From Polyporus tsugae (lineage: Eukaryota; Basidiomycota; Agaricomycetes; Polyporales; Polyporaceae), in assembly GCA_024305745.1 (NCBI GenBank), contig JAHRBS010000004.1, positions 1,426,001-1,490,000 on the forward strand: a stretch of DNA of 64,000 nt. The letters are read 5' to 3'. Under the pieces are notes generated by a model. The model worked only from the letters and a program-made list of their open reading frames with translations, was not told where the DNA came from and did not search any database. The position numbers and the translations under genes are program-made. This document shows positions 1-11,388 of the stretch, piece by piece (position 1 is the first letter of the stretch; every line of letters starts with the position of its first letter).

Positions 1-2388
1 CCTCAACCACTTCGCCCGCTCGAGCGCCGCGCGTCGCAGAGTGCATATCGGAACCGATCACCGTCAGCAGCAGCATCGACGTCCACCGCCCTCCACGACC
101 TTGCACACCAAGGGAAGAAGCAGCTTAACCAGCTCATGACCTTCTTGGATAAGGGCGGGAATGTCAGAGATAGCGGGCGTTCCGATAACGCGCTCCGCCA
201 GGTGCGCGCCAAGCGTGAGGCTGATGAGGCTGGTGAGTCATGTTTCATTTCGTAGCGTCATCGAATGGCACTGATTCTGGCGGGAACGTGTAGACAAGGA
301 GTATAGGAAAGGCGTCCATTGGCTAGAGACGCTCCGGATACGGCGAGTGAAGATCGTCGAGTCTGGATTCAAGGTCGGAAGCTTCACTGATGTGCATGTC
401 CCGATACTGACTATATGTTCAGTCCCTGGAGGCGTTTGTGCGCGAGTCGTCGGGGCTATTGAGGAAAGTTCTCGACGTGTACATGGATAATTTGAGGTAC
501 GTCTCCTGTTGAACAGACATCGCTCGTCTTGCATACTCACTGCGACGCGAACATGTAGCGCGGCGGCGACAATGCAAAGTCAACTATGTGAACACGGCCG
601 ACGAATGGCTGACAAGATTGTTCCTCAACAGGACAGTGCCGCAATAGCGGCCAACATCCCCCGTATGCTCTCCCTCATGATCCCCAGGCCGATCCATTAC
701 TACAACTTCAACGTCGGCGAGTGCAAGGACCTCATCTTCGGTGTTAGCTTGGTCGACTATGCTACTGCTCGGGGCCCGCTGGAAGGCGACATCCCCAAGA
801 TCATCCGCATATGCATAGATGACATCGACCGGCGGGGACTCGAAGCTGAAGGGATCTATCGGGTGCGTAAATCTTGTTCATCCTACATTTTACGTTCTAA
901 CTCGCATTCCGATCGTAGGTATCTGGAAGGCACGCAGCTGTGCAAGAGGTATGGTTCTTCGCCGAACCTGACGTATGCGGGGTTGCTGACCCTATTATTA
1001 GCTGCAACACAAGATTGAACGCAACGAGGCCGCATTTGCATTCAATCCTACAACGGACGACGTGTACTCCGTGTCATCGTTCTTGAAGGTGCGGTGAAGC
1101 GATATTGTGGTGGCCGCGTAATGGTGTTGACGATGCCGCATAGATGTACCTTCGTGAACTGCCCGAGCCCGTGTTCAAATTCCCGCTGCAGGACCGAATG
1201 CAACACACTGAAGGCATTGGTGCGGCGCTTATTGTGTCAACGCTCCTGGATCGCATCTGACCATGACGTAGATGAGCATGTCGCGAACAACTTCTCAGTG
1301 CTTCGATCGAAGATCCGACGGCTACCTCCAATCCATCAAGCAACCCTGCGGGCCCTTGTAGAGCATCTCGCCAGGATCGCCTCCCAGTCGGATAAGAACA
1401 AGATGGACCCCAAGAATCTTGCCATCGTCTTCGGGTCGGTGATCTTCGGGGAGGATGAGATACCCAAAGGGGCAGACATCCTAGGCATGCAGTCATGGAA
1501 GGTCAGTTCGCGGTCATCGGTGTCGTACATGCTACCTTCATTTGCTCACGACCGCCTTAGGACACCTTAATGGAGGATCTCATCACGAATGCGCACATTT
1601 TGTTCCAGCAGAGCGATAGCAATTCTCCGCCATTACCCTCTGCACCGCTGAACGAGACCGCGGCCCCAATCACTTATGGTTCGCAGCATACGAAGGTACT
1701 GTCGAGCATGCCACCTCCACCCGTGCCCACATCGCCGCGGACGGGGCACCAGAAGTCTTCTTCGGTCTCTATCATTCGTTCGTCTCTCGATGTTCCGCGT
1801 CCCCAAGTACCCCAGGATTTCACTCCTCAACTCCCTCCGCGTCCCGCGAACAGCATCCATCCCTCGTTGCGTGCAGGGCCGCATGCTTCTCCAGCGAGGC
1901 AGATGCCTTCCGTTCGCACTGGGCAGTTTTTCGATGATGACATGCTGATCACACCCCAGAGCTCCATCTCATCGCGGGGGAACGGGAGCTCAACATCGCT
2001 CCCCCCACCTCCGCTGTCACGCTTCGAGGAACAGACCGACTCGGACGCAAGTACTAGTACTAGCGTCGAGCCTGCGCGGGAACCTTCGTCGAAGCGGCCC
2101 TCGCGCGAAACAACACCTGAACTGCCACCCCGCCCAATAACTTCCCCGGTACCATCCCAAAGCCAGGACCAGTTCTTCGACGGCTCGTCCGGGGAAGCGT
2201 ATACCTCCCACCCTCCTCCATCCCTCCGCTCTGCGTCTCACGAGACGGGCATCGAGATGTCATCCACTGCCACGGCAGCAGCATTCGCGTCCGCGACGCC
2301 GTCGCCGACGTCTTCGTGCCGCTCGTCAGCGCACTCCAGCCCGTCGAAGCGGTCTGCAGGACACTCGCGCAAGGATTCATCGGACTAG
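1..2388 (+). CDS. F-BAR/RhoGAP domain protein (3' part)
   Basis: This is a Rho GTPase-activating protein that enters the window already in frame, so its 5' end is missing. The first exons (to about 504) read as the end of an F-BAR membrane-binding coil (DKEYRKGVHWLETLR) and are followed by several introns of about 50-60 nt. The RhoGAP domain spans roughly 730-1600. It shows IFGVSLVDYA, the arginine-finger segment GLEAEGIYRVSG completed across an intron near 864-918, a YLRELPEPVFKFPL block, and NLAIVFGSVIF. The C-terminal 270 residues (1570-2388) are Pro/Ser-rich and probably disordered, with PPPP and PPRP stretches that could bind SH3 domains. The likely role is GTP hydrolysis on Rho/Cdc42 at curved plasma membrane, as for yeast Rgd1-type proteins. 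The domain assignment is secure; the exact Rho target is not visible. Confidence 0.85.
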
Positions 2389-2967
2389 ACGCTCTTCCCG
2401 GACACGCATGACCGTCATCTATCATCTACCAACTAACGAATGTACCAGACGATGTTGCCACGAGATGTAATGACCGTGTTGGATACTTCTTAGTACCTTC
2501 GGTGTGTGTAAAATCATTTCATTATGTTGCATAGTTGCAGTGGGCTGGACTGTGTATCACGTTAACATTTATATTCGATTTGTAGTACACCTCATGCGCC
2601 TCCCTCCCCTTCTTAACATTAGTTCCCGCCAGATGGTCTATGTAGGCGGCTGGATTTTCTTCTTACATCCATACGTATACGTATGTTGTTTGTCCCCAAA
2701 ACTTCGTACATGATACCATGTAATGTGTCTGCGCACTCATATTCTAGCGTATGTGTTGTATGAATCTATTCCCTCTTTTGGACCCTACAAATTCTCTTGC
2801 TGCATGCGTAGGAACAGTTGATCGTGGCGAACGTAGTTGTGGGTGATGTCATAGAGAGATGCGATGCGAAATAGTGTCATAAATGCGCGGGCACAAAACA
2901 AAGAGCGAACAAAGCAAAAAGGACAGCAAAATACGAGAAGATAGGGTTCCCAGTAGATCCTAGTAAA
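2389..2967. other. Convergent intergenic region
   Basis: About 580 bp lies between the 3' end of the RhoGAP gene and the 3' end of the PIF1-like gene. It is AT-richer than the flanking exons and should hold both 3' UTRs and poly(A) sites. I see no gene in it. Confidence 0.6.
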
Positions 2968-5900
2968 TCAGAGGATATCTTGCCACAGTTCGAGTTCCTC
3001 ATCTATGTTGACCTCATGCCGGTTGGAAACTTGCCCGTCCGGCGCGTCAGGAACCTTGCTGTCGTGCTCGGCCATCCACTGCAGGACCCGTGGGTGTGCG
3101 CGTACCCTAAACAATAATAAGGATCGAAGCTTGAACACCGGTGGGATGTACGTACTTGGCAGGATCGAAGTTGAGGACTTGCAGCGCCTCCATCCGTGTC
3201 GCCCTTGACAGTGCGACGTACGCTATACATACAGGTTCGATATATGTGCAGGTATGGAACGCGTCTGGAACGCTCACCTTGTCCCTTCTCGAAGATTCTG
3301 TTCAGGTCCACACGCACGCGCTCCAATGTCTGGCCTTGGGACTTGTGGATGCTCAACGCCCAAGCAAGAATCAACGGCACCTGCATGACCCTTGAATATC
3401 AGACGCTCCACAGGCAGATGCGTTAGAGAAGGGACACACCTGCTCCCGGACAGCCTCGATGCCTCCGTCGGCGTTGACAACCTCGAACGGGAGCGGCACG
3501 CAGAGCATGAGCGGCCCGCTGGCGAACTGCACCGCAGGCCAGACGGTGTTGAGCGCGAGGATCTTCTTGAGCTTCTGCTCGCGCTGCTCCTTCTGCATGT
3601 CCTGCAGCTCCCGCTCCCGCGCCCCTAGCAGCTCGCCGACGGGAGGCTTCTGTGCACCCTGTGCGAACTCTGGGAGCGCGATCTGCGCGCCCTTCGCGAC
3701 CGCCTCGTGCGGTTTGTAGAACGCGACCACCTTGCCGATGGACCCGTTCACGAGCAAGCCTTGGATGATGTTCTTGAATAGTGCACGACACATGAGACTA
3801 GACAAATAGGCGTGTCGCACAGTAGCGGACGCACCTTGATCAGCATCACCTGAGCCCCGACCTTGAGGGGAAGGGTCTTGGGGGCAACCATGTCCCTCAG
3901 CGCACGCTGGACGCGCTCGACGGGGAACGGGTTCCCGTGTTCGTCACGTCCCGGGGAATCTATCGAATGGTAGTTCTTCGGCTGTCCTTCCAGCTTGTTC
4001 AGCCGGGCGGTGTTGGCGGAGTCCACTTCCGCGCGCGTGGGGTAGCTTTGGACGACACGGTCGAGGATAGTGTCAAAACTTCCGCCAACACATAAGGACA
4101 CTTGTGACGAGACTTACAGTTCCGTGGGCTCAATGCCGTCGTCATACTGCACAGGGCGCGAGAGCTGTCTGAATGACACTGTGGCCTGTGCATCCATCCT
4201 CCCGTAACGCATGGCGTTCAACATGTCGACGAATTCTGCGCATCCCTTTAGACGCGACATGGAACAACTGAGATGCGTGGATATACACACTCTGATCTTT
4301 CTGCCTGAAGACCTTCTTCAGGACAATGGGGTCACCCACACATCGGGGCCAGGATTTAGAGTCGAACGCGAAACAAGCAGGGATCTGGGCCCCGGTTGCC
4401 GACTTGTCTGGGACAGGTGGCAATTGACAGAAGTCGCCGGAGAGGACGACCTATGAGAACTCCATGAGTCAAGGTCCGATGAGAGGAAGTGGGATGAGTA
4501 CCGACCTGGATCCCACCAAACGGAAAGTTATTCTTCCTGAGCGTGCGCGCGATATATTCCTGTCCCATCAACGTCAGGTTGCCCACAGGACTAAAGATGG
4601 ACCTGACGCTGCTCACCAGCTTGTCGAACAGCTTCCCGTCAATCATAGAGACTGTTCAACATCAGTACATACACAGGCCGAGAGGGTCCAAAGAGCGAGC
4701 ACGGACTCTCGTCAATGATCAGGGTCTCGACCGTCCTCCACCGGTCCAAAATCTTCGACTTCCTGGACGAGTCCACATCCTTGTTCAGAAACGCGATCTC
4801 GTCCGCCGTCAATTGCACACCATTCTTCTGCTTCATCAACAGCTCCTTTCGCAGCTTCTCGTCCTCCTTGTACGCCTTCTTCGCGATCCCGTATATCTTC
4901 GCGACCAGCGCCTCCTTGTCCTCCTTGCCGAGCCCGATCCCCGCCCACGAGTGCAACGTGCACCCCCCGATGTTGATCGACGCGATCCCCGTCGACGCGG
5001 TGATGCCGAGGCGCAGGCTCGGCCGCCCGCCCTTCACCTTGATGATCTCCCGCAGGAGCACGGACTTGCCCGTGCCCGCGGACCCGGTGAAGAACACGCT
5101 CTCGCCGTGCTGCACCTTGGAGAGCACGTACAGCTGCTCAGGCGACAGCTCGAACTCGTGCACGGGCCCCGCGACGAGCATGCCAGGGGGCGCCGTCAGC
5201 GGTGGGGCGTCCTCCTCTGCGCCCGCTGGTGGTTGCGCAGGCTGAGCTCGAGCCTGATATGCTTGATGAAGGCGGGGCATGCTCGCACGTGCAACGCTGG
5301 GCGGTGGCCCGTCGAGGATCTCGATGTCGTCGTATTCTTCGTCTTTGACGGACACACTGGCGGGTGCGGTCTGCGCCCTACTAGGACTCGGCGGGCCGTC
5401 GAGCATTTCAACGTCGGAGTCCCATTCGTACTCGTCGGCATACGACTGAGGGGTGGACTGTCCGCCACTCGGCGGTCCCGGTAGTATTTCGACGTCGGAC
5501 ATACCATCGAAGTACACATCGTAGTCGACCTCTTGCTTGACGGGATATTGAGACACGTTCCGTTGCTGCGCGACTCTGACTGTAGAGGGCCCGGGGTCAC
5601 CATACCTTTGTGTTGCGGGTGGCATCACCGGAGTAGCGTGGCGGACAGCAGGTTCTGGTAGTCATGAGCAACGTTAGACGGTTAGAGCCATACTCCAGGA
5701 TATGCACTTGCACGAACGAAACGGAACGCACGGCGATATGGTGGAGCGGCGTCGACTGCAGTAGCGTCTGCTATACCCTGCAGCCATGCTTGTGCTTCTG
5801 GCACCGAGCGAAAGGCCTTGTAGATCACACCTGGGACACGAGAGACCTGATCCAAAGGACCATTGTCATTGGGATTTCGCCGATGTCCCTGGATATTAAT

Positions 5901-6054
5901 GAACACTCACGTTGGCCTTGCACTGGTGGCACCAAAAGGACAATGAGAGTCTGCGGCAGGACAAACAGAATGCAAGGCGCACCTGCTGCCATTCAGTATA
6001 AATCTGGGTGCCCTCTCTGCCATTGTGGACGGCGTAGTACTTGATTTTGACCAT
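2968..6054 (-). CDS. PIF1-family DNA helicase with N-terminal RNase H1/viroplasmin domain
   Basis: The protein starts [15 protein letters not shown] at 6054. Three short exons encode a viroplasmin-type (RNase H1 N-terminal) fold: [23 protein letters not shown] and AQAWLQG. The intron 5731-5655 joins this in frame to the helicase exon (CGC C|AA CCT). A long acidic, Pro-rich linker with three similar D(V/I)E(I/M)L(D/P)GPP blocks follows. The SF1B helicase then shows [11 protein letters not shown] (Walker A, near 5060-5090), [15 protein letters not shown] (Walker B, near 4710-4730), a [10 protein letters not shown] box, VFRQKDQ, a [12 protein letters not shown] block, [12 protein letters not shown] and AYVALSRAT. 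It ends LWQDIL before a TGA at 2968. PIF1 enzymes unwind DNA 5'-3', G-quadruplexes and RNA-DNA hybrids in nucleus and mitochondria. The N-terminal domain of RNase H1 binds RNA-DNA hybrids, so R-loop targeting is my inference. There are at least nine introns. Confidence 0.88.
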
Positions 6055-6707
6055 GGGGCACGCAGCTAGCTTTCAGACCAACATGAAAGGATTCGGAAGA
6101 GAGGGGGGATGGGAGTGAGCGTGTCAAGAAGCGCTAAGGAGGATAAGTTACGGCTCGTTTGTCGGCGGCAACTGCACTGCAACGCGGGCTCCGGCCTCGC
6201 TCCTAGTCTTAGTCTAGCACACACGACGCGTCCGCGTGCCATCACGTGGGCCCGTTGCAAGTCCAGACGTTGACTCAAACGCTGGTGGCCAGTGAAAACG
6301 CGGTCAACAGACGTGGGAGGGGGCGTATATCATAAAGGTCGTGTCTAGTAGAGTTTGATAATCTTCTCTACTCTGCTGCGTTTTATCTATGCATACACTG
6401 CGCAAGTCTGTGGCTAGAAAAGAAATGTTCTGCAATAAACGATCCAGTCCCGACAATTCATAATCAGAGTCCAAACTGCAACAAGAGTAGGTACACGTGT
6501 ATATGCAGAATTCGCCAACGATAATCATAATGAAAAGTGGGAAGCGGATGGAGGGTGGCGCGGTTGAAGGCGATCATGGAGATGAAACAACACGACGGGG
6601 GAATCGTACAAACTCTACAAGGATGAGGGACTGATGCCTGAAGGAACACGTACAACATTCTGAATGAGCGGTGAGGAAGATGAAACACAAACACGCTAAT
6701 CCAGGGA
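6055..6707. other. Intergenic region upstream of the PIF1-like gene
   Basis: About 650 bp contains the promoter of the leftward helicase gene and the 3' UTR of the leftward Nudix gene. Short open frames on the minus strand here lack coding character. I see no further gene. Confidence 0.5.
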
Positions 6708-8320
6708 CTACCGCACGAAGAGCAACCAACCACCGCATAGTAGGCCCAGGAGCACCCATATTGCACGCACGATGATTACGACCACAAGTGCCTTGCGCAC
6801 TGCAGCATAGAACGTGGTCAGAGCGGAACCCGTCCAGTTGATTCTGAAACATTTAGTCAGCAATCCCCTCATCAACTCATACACCAAAACAAGACCCACC
6901 TTCGGTCGTTGGTTCCCCCAGAACTCACACTCGCTTCCCAACCTCTGATCACGGCCCGGTATCTCTTGCCAAATACCCAGATCCAGAAGTTCACGTCGGG
7001 GTACCCAAACCGAGGGAATACACTCGCCAAGCTTGGCGCCATCACAGGCACTCTCAACAACTCGGACTCCACATCCGGCGGCAAGAGCAGCGCTCCAGCA
7101 CCTCCTCCCCGCATATCTGGCGGTGCCATGTGTGCCAGCAAGTCGAGCGTCATGCCGAGCGAAAGACCCCAAAGCTTGAGTGTTTCGTCGTCGTGCCCGT
7201 GCCGGGGACGGAGGGAGCGTTGCCGCTTCATCGGCAAAGGCCCATTGCCTTCTAATTGTGCCCTCTTCGCATCAATGACCTTTTCATCGGCCACCTCGGA
7301 ATAAGGGGAAGAAAGAGGGGTGCCGGGGATAAGAATAGCGGGGAACTTCATGCCGCCGACCAATAGCCGCACCAACAGGCGTAGAATGGTCGAGTGCCTA
7401 GGTGCCAACCGTGAGGATGCGTCCACAGACACGGATGACCAACGTGGACCATCGCCGACAGGACGAGGTAGAAGCGTGGCCAGAGGAACCCAGTGAAGAG
7501 TTGTGCCAGGTGACGGATCGACAGGCGTGGTTTGGGGTGACAATTGAAGGAAGACAAACGGGGAGAGTATCATCAGAAGGCGCTTTCCAAGAGAGGTCGT
7601 AATCTCTCGGTCATCCAGCTGGCCGATTGGTGTGTATGATGACTCTGCCAGGTCCAGACCGATTTCTTCCCATGTCTGCCGCATGGCTATTAAAAGGAGG
7701 GTTCAGTCTTCGAAGTGCGCGAAGCAAAAGAAATGTGAGGACAAAGATAAACCGCGCGCTCGACGTAGTTCGTGCGTCATCCGTCGGCCGCGCATGGCAC
7801 AATCCGTCTCTTGTGTGGATAAACGAACAGAGGTACTCACCGGTGTAGAGACCGCCCTCGTCGCCCTCCTCCGTCTTCCCACCTGGAAAGGCGACGTGCG
7901 CCTCACGCGTATTGGGTCCAGTACCGCTCATGCGGCCGCTATCAGAGGCGGAGTCGGGCTTGTCCCTGCGAAGAAAGAGGATTTCGGGCCGCACGCCGGG
8001 TGCATTCACCCAGTCCAGTTGGAAAAACTCCGTGAGGGAAGGGGCGGGGACATTAGCGGGCGAGTCACCGTCCGTAGAGGGTTGTTTGGGGAGCACGTAG
8101 GAGGGCGGGGGCGTGACGCGAAGGATGATTGCTACCGCCGCGCGACGCGGCTCTGACAATAGGGAGTGAGCAAAACGCGCGAGTTGGCTGCACAGATGGA
8201 CATACGGGTGGCAGGTGAGGCGATAATGCGCGGGGGAGTTGAACGGATGCGATGGAGTGCCCTGGAGAGTAAGGGAACAATGGAGCTCGGTTCTGCGGGG
8301 TGGGGGTCAGATTGAAGCAT
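6708..8320 (-). CDS. Nudix hydrolase with C-terminal membrane anchor
   Basis: The start is the ATG at 8320 (MLQSDPHPAEP). A 5' exon reading LLSRALHRIRSTPPR joins at a gtatgt donor to QPRRAAVAIILRV. The Nudix box is AFPGGKTEEGDEGGLYTA then MRQTWEEIGLDL, with the intron falling inside it. The block resembles the peroxisomal/mitochondrial CoA-diphosphatase branch (PCD1, NUDT7/8), which has TALRETREELG at this place. Here the first Glu of the REUxEE signature is Gln (RQTWEE), read directly from one exon. The middle exon adds about 200 residues, and the last exon encodes a hydrophobic helix (ALVVVIIVRAIWVLLGLLCG) just before the stop at 6708, so the enzyme is probably tail-anchored. The substrate is unknown; activity may be altered by the Gln. 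Confidence 0.8.
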
Positions 8321-9094
8321 GGTTGGTTGGTTGGTTGGTGCAGGAGGCGTTGTACGGACCTTTATTTGCGGCCATGGTGGTGAAGGAAGGAGAGGAGGAG
8401 GCGGGGTTCCCCACGGATCGCGTTCGAGCTCGTCGCTGCCGTCGCACGGTCGGGCCAGGCCTGCAAACCGAAACTCTATTGCCCAGCCATTTCGATTTCG
8501 TTGGGGATCCCAGTCTGACGTCTTCCCGCTACCCCTAACCCTACTTCACTCTTCCCCAAACTTCCGCAAAAGGAATCCCTCTCTACTTCACGCTCTCTCA
8601 CGCGTGCCTTGGCGCACTGTGCCACTGACTTTCGCGTTTGGTCGGCTGAGTGATAGAAGGTGACAAAGCTCTCAAACTGAGAAGGACAGATATGGAGGCC
8701 GTTCCTGATGCCCTCACGGAGGGAGTACCAGGAAGACTCGGAGCGGAACGGCGGCGACGGTAATAGTCTCCGAGATGACCCCAGTCTAGACCCACCTATC
8801 ATTCTAGGTGGTGGACCACATTGCACACCCTTCTGCACCTCCACGATTTGATGCGCGATGCTATCACTGGTGACCCACAAGCACAACGACATTTCTACTA
8901 GAATTCCTAGCTGCCCCCGACACGCGCCAGCCCAGGAACATAATGATAATGCACGTCAAGCAACGTCATCTGAGCAAAGCTAAAGGACTAAGTTACAATG
9001 CACATACATTATGTCTAAATATAGTTATGGTACGAACATAGGGACTCAACAACCGCTAACAATGTCATGCATAACAGAGGTGTAAGTCTGCTCT
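8321..9094. other. Intergenic region between Nudix and RTA1-like genes
   Basis: About 770 bp carries the Nudix promoter and the RTA1-like 3' UTR. It includes a short GGTT tandem run near 8320-8337. A 138-codon open frame on the minus strand (8476-8892) has no recognisable domain, and I do not call it a gene. Confidence 0.45.
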
Positions 9095-10723
9095 TCAAGG
9101 CCGTATGTCGTCGCTTCCACGACTCTTCTCTCCATCTTTTCCGAGGTTATCGACATTGGCCAACTGGTCGAGCCCAGTGATCACACGTGCCGGCCAGAAC
9201 GGCGTGTATACTGCCACCGCAATCAAAAGCGGCAGCGAGTCGAGGCCGTAGAAAAAGCCCTCCATTGTCGCTAGATATCCGCGGTATCCTTGCGAGAGCT
9301 CCGTCACGCGGTACACACAGCGAATCTAGGACAGATAGGGGGTTAGCATCCAATGAAACCCATAAGACTGTACCTGCTCACCATGATACCGATCGAGCTA
9401 ATGATGAGCACATAGGAGAGTGTACGCCAGTCCTCGTGCCATGGTTTCCGAGCGTCCATGAGCCAAGTCTGGGGCTCCAAAGTGGCCACACGGAAGAGGA
9501 AACGTAGGACCACCACAACAAAGACGAAAAACGACGCAAGCTGCAGGGCGAGTCCCGCCAAGAATATCTAATGAGGAATGCGGATCGTTAGCAATAATGC
9601 GACGTGGCATACGGCCTGAGGAGCACACACATGCTCTCCGGTCTTCGAGAGACTCTGGTTCTTTGAGATGGACAGCCCTGCGCCAGCGGCCTTGAAGACG
9701 AAGGATGATCGATGATCAGCCACCGACACGATACATGAAGGGGGTGCCAGACATACTTGTATGAGAAATGTGGAAATGTCAGAAACTACGAAAACGACCG
9801 TGATCTTCTGTGGTGGGATAAGCAGATGCTTGTTCGACTGGATGTACCGCGCGATGCGTCCCATAAGCATGTACTCGGATGCGATGAATGCACATGGCTT
9901 CGGACGAATGCAGCTGACAGTCAGCGCATGCCGGGGGGTTATCAAAATAAGGCCGGCTTAGCTTACCGACAACACAATGAACAAGTAGTACGCAATGTAC
10001 TTGCCCTTGCTATCAGGGTCTGAATGGAGGCCGAACCGGATACCAAATCCGATCGCCCACGCTAGGATCGGCTCTGCCTCAGTATTTAAATAACATCGAG
10101 CGAGCATCGTGTTACGCACCGAACTCCCCAATCAACATTGACAACATACATCGGCCTCCGTACTTCCAGAATAGCGCAGTCTGGATGACAGCAACAAACA
10201 GGACGAGTGCTGTGTGGGCGAGGCATCAGTGGTCATTCTTCAAGCTTCAACCACAAACGCAAATCGGGGTTTGGAAAGAACGAGGACGGTGTGAATTGAG
10301 CGGACAGTACGGTGACGGTGGTAACCACGGCGACTCAGTAAATGCCGTCCTTCGGCCACTAGTACGGGGAACCGTGACAGCGTTCTCGCTTCGCAAGCTT
10401 CCCCGCCTTCGTGCTTCCCCGCTTTCACAGAAGCGCACTCACGCCGAGAAAGGCAACCGTAGTATTCGACGAGAGTCGGAGGCGACATGATACACTTCCC
10501 ATCGAACCAACCGGACGCAAGGTAAACACTCACATATCGCGATCGCCGTGAGGGTGTTGCTCACGATGTACTGCAGGGGGTTATACGGGTCGTGCTTTGG
10601 ATCCGTGAACACCCATGGTACGGGCATGTACGCCCCCTCGGCCGGGGTGACGAACAGCACGGAGCAGGCGAACACAGCCCAGAGCCAGGCGTTGGACAAA
10701 GTCCGACTTGAGTCTGTGAACAT
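9095..10723 (-). CDS. RTA1-like seven-transmembrane protein
   Basis: An integral membrane protein is split over about eight short exons. From the start at 10723 the order is: signal-like hydrophobic segment (AVFACSVLFVT), DPYNPLQYIVSNTLTAIAI, FVAVIQTALFWKYGGRCMLS, AWAIGFGIRFGLHSDPDS, GKYIAYYLFIVLSPCAFIAS, EYMLMGRIARYI, ITVVFVVSDISTFLIQ, AAGAGLSI, LALQLASFFVFVVVVLRFLF, TLSYVLIISSIGIMV, and the terminal EGFFYGLDSLPLLIAVAVY. The blocks SPCAFIASEYMLMGR and FVVSDISTFLIQ are typical of the fungal RTA1 family (lipid-translocating exporter-like; linked in yeast to 7-aminocholesterol and sphingoid-base resistance). The C-terminus is short and hydrophilic. The first exon is the least certain part. Substrate and direction of transport are not visible. 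Confidence 0.8.
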
Positions 10724-11388
10724 CCTATGGACCTTGTTCTGTCTGTCCTAGTTGGGCTCTAAGGCCGTCCCTTGGCTTCAGTCCGGATGGTGTTTCGACA
10801 GAGTGCCAGAGGCCAGGCAGAGCACAGTGAAAGTGGGTAAGAGGCGAGCAAGTTTGTTTGTCATTGTCATAAGCACTAGATGCCCGGCGGAATATTGGTT
10901 TTCGGCTCTCGATGTCCTGAGGAGCGGCAACATGACGGAAACTGCAAACAAACGCCTTTGCTCATCAGACAACTGACCAGTGACTGCCAGTGACGGATGA
11001 CCCGGTGGCCTCCGGAGCGCTGGGCCGCCGCTCCGCGTCTCGCTTCAGGAACTGGAGAGAGGTATGTGCGGCAACTCAGCCTAAGGGCTGGACGCACTCA
11101 GAACAGCTCAGAACATGAAAATTAACTTAAAACAAACTGAGATTTTACAGTAATCTACGGCCATGCGGGACCCGGGCGTCCCTGACTGATATCAGCACGC
11201 TCACCCAATTCACCCGGTCCAGGCGCCACGGAGGCAAAGTGATTGGACTCGAGGAGTCTTGAATCTTTGAGCCTCGCGGGATTTATCAACACACTGCTTT
11301 AACGGCGAGGAAACATACACACAACAAAATATTGAGCAACAAGGAAAAGCGGACGACTCGACGAGCAACAGCAACGGCGTCTACGGTT
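10724..11388. other. Intergenic region
   Basis: About 665 bp separates the 5' end of the RTA1-like gene from the 3' end of the Prp19 gene. It should include the promoter of the former. Open frames on both strands are short and show no family signature. Confidence 0.5.

Noticed and set aside
4543..5484. A 313-codon plus-strand open frame
   Set aside because: Antisense to the PIF1 Walker A/B exon; its composition is a mirror of the helicase codons.
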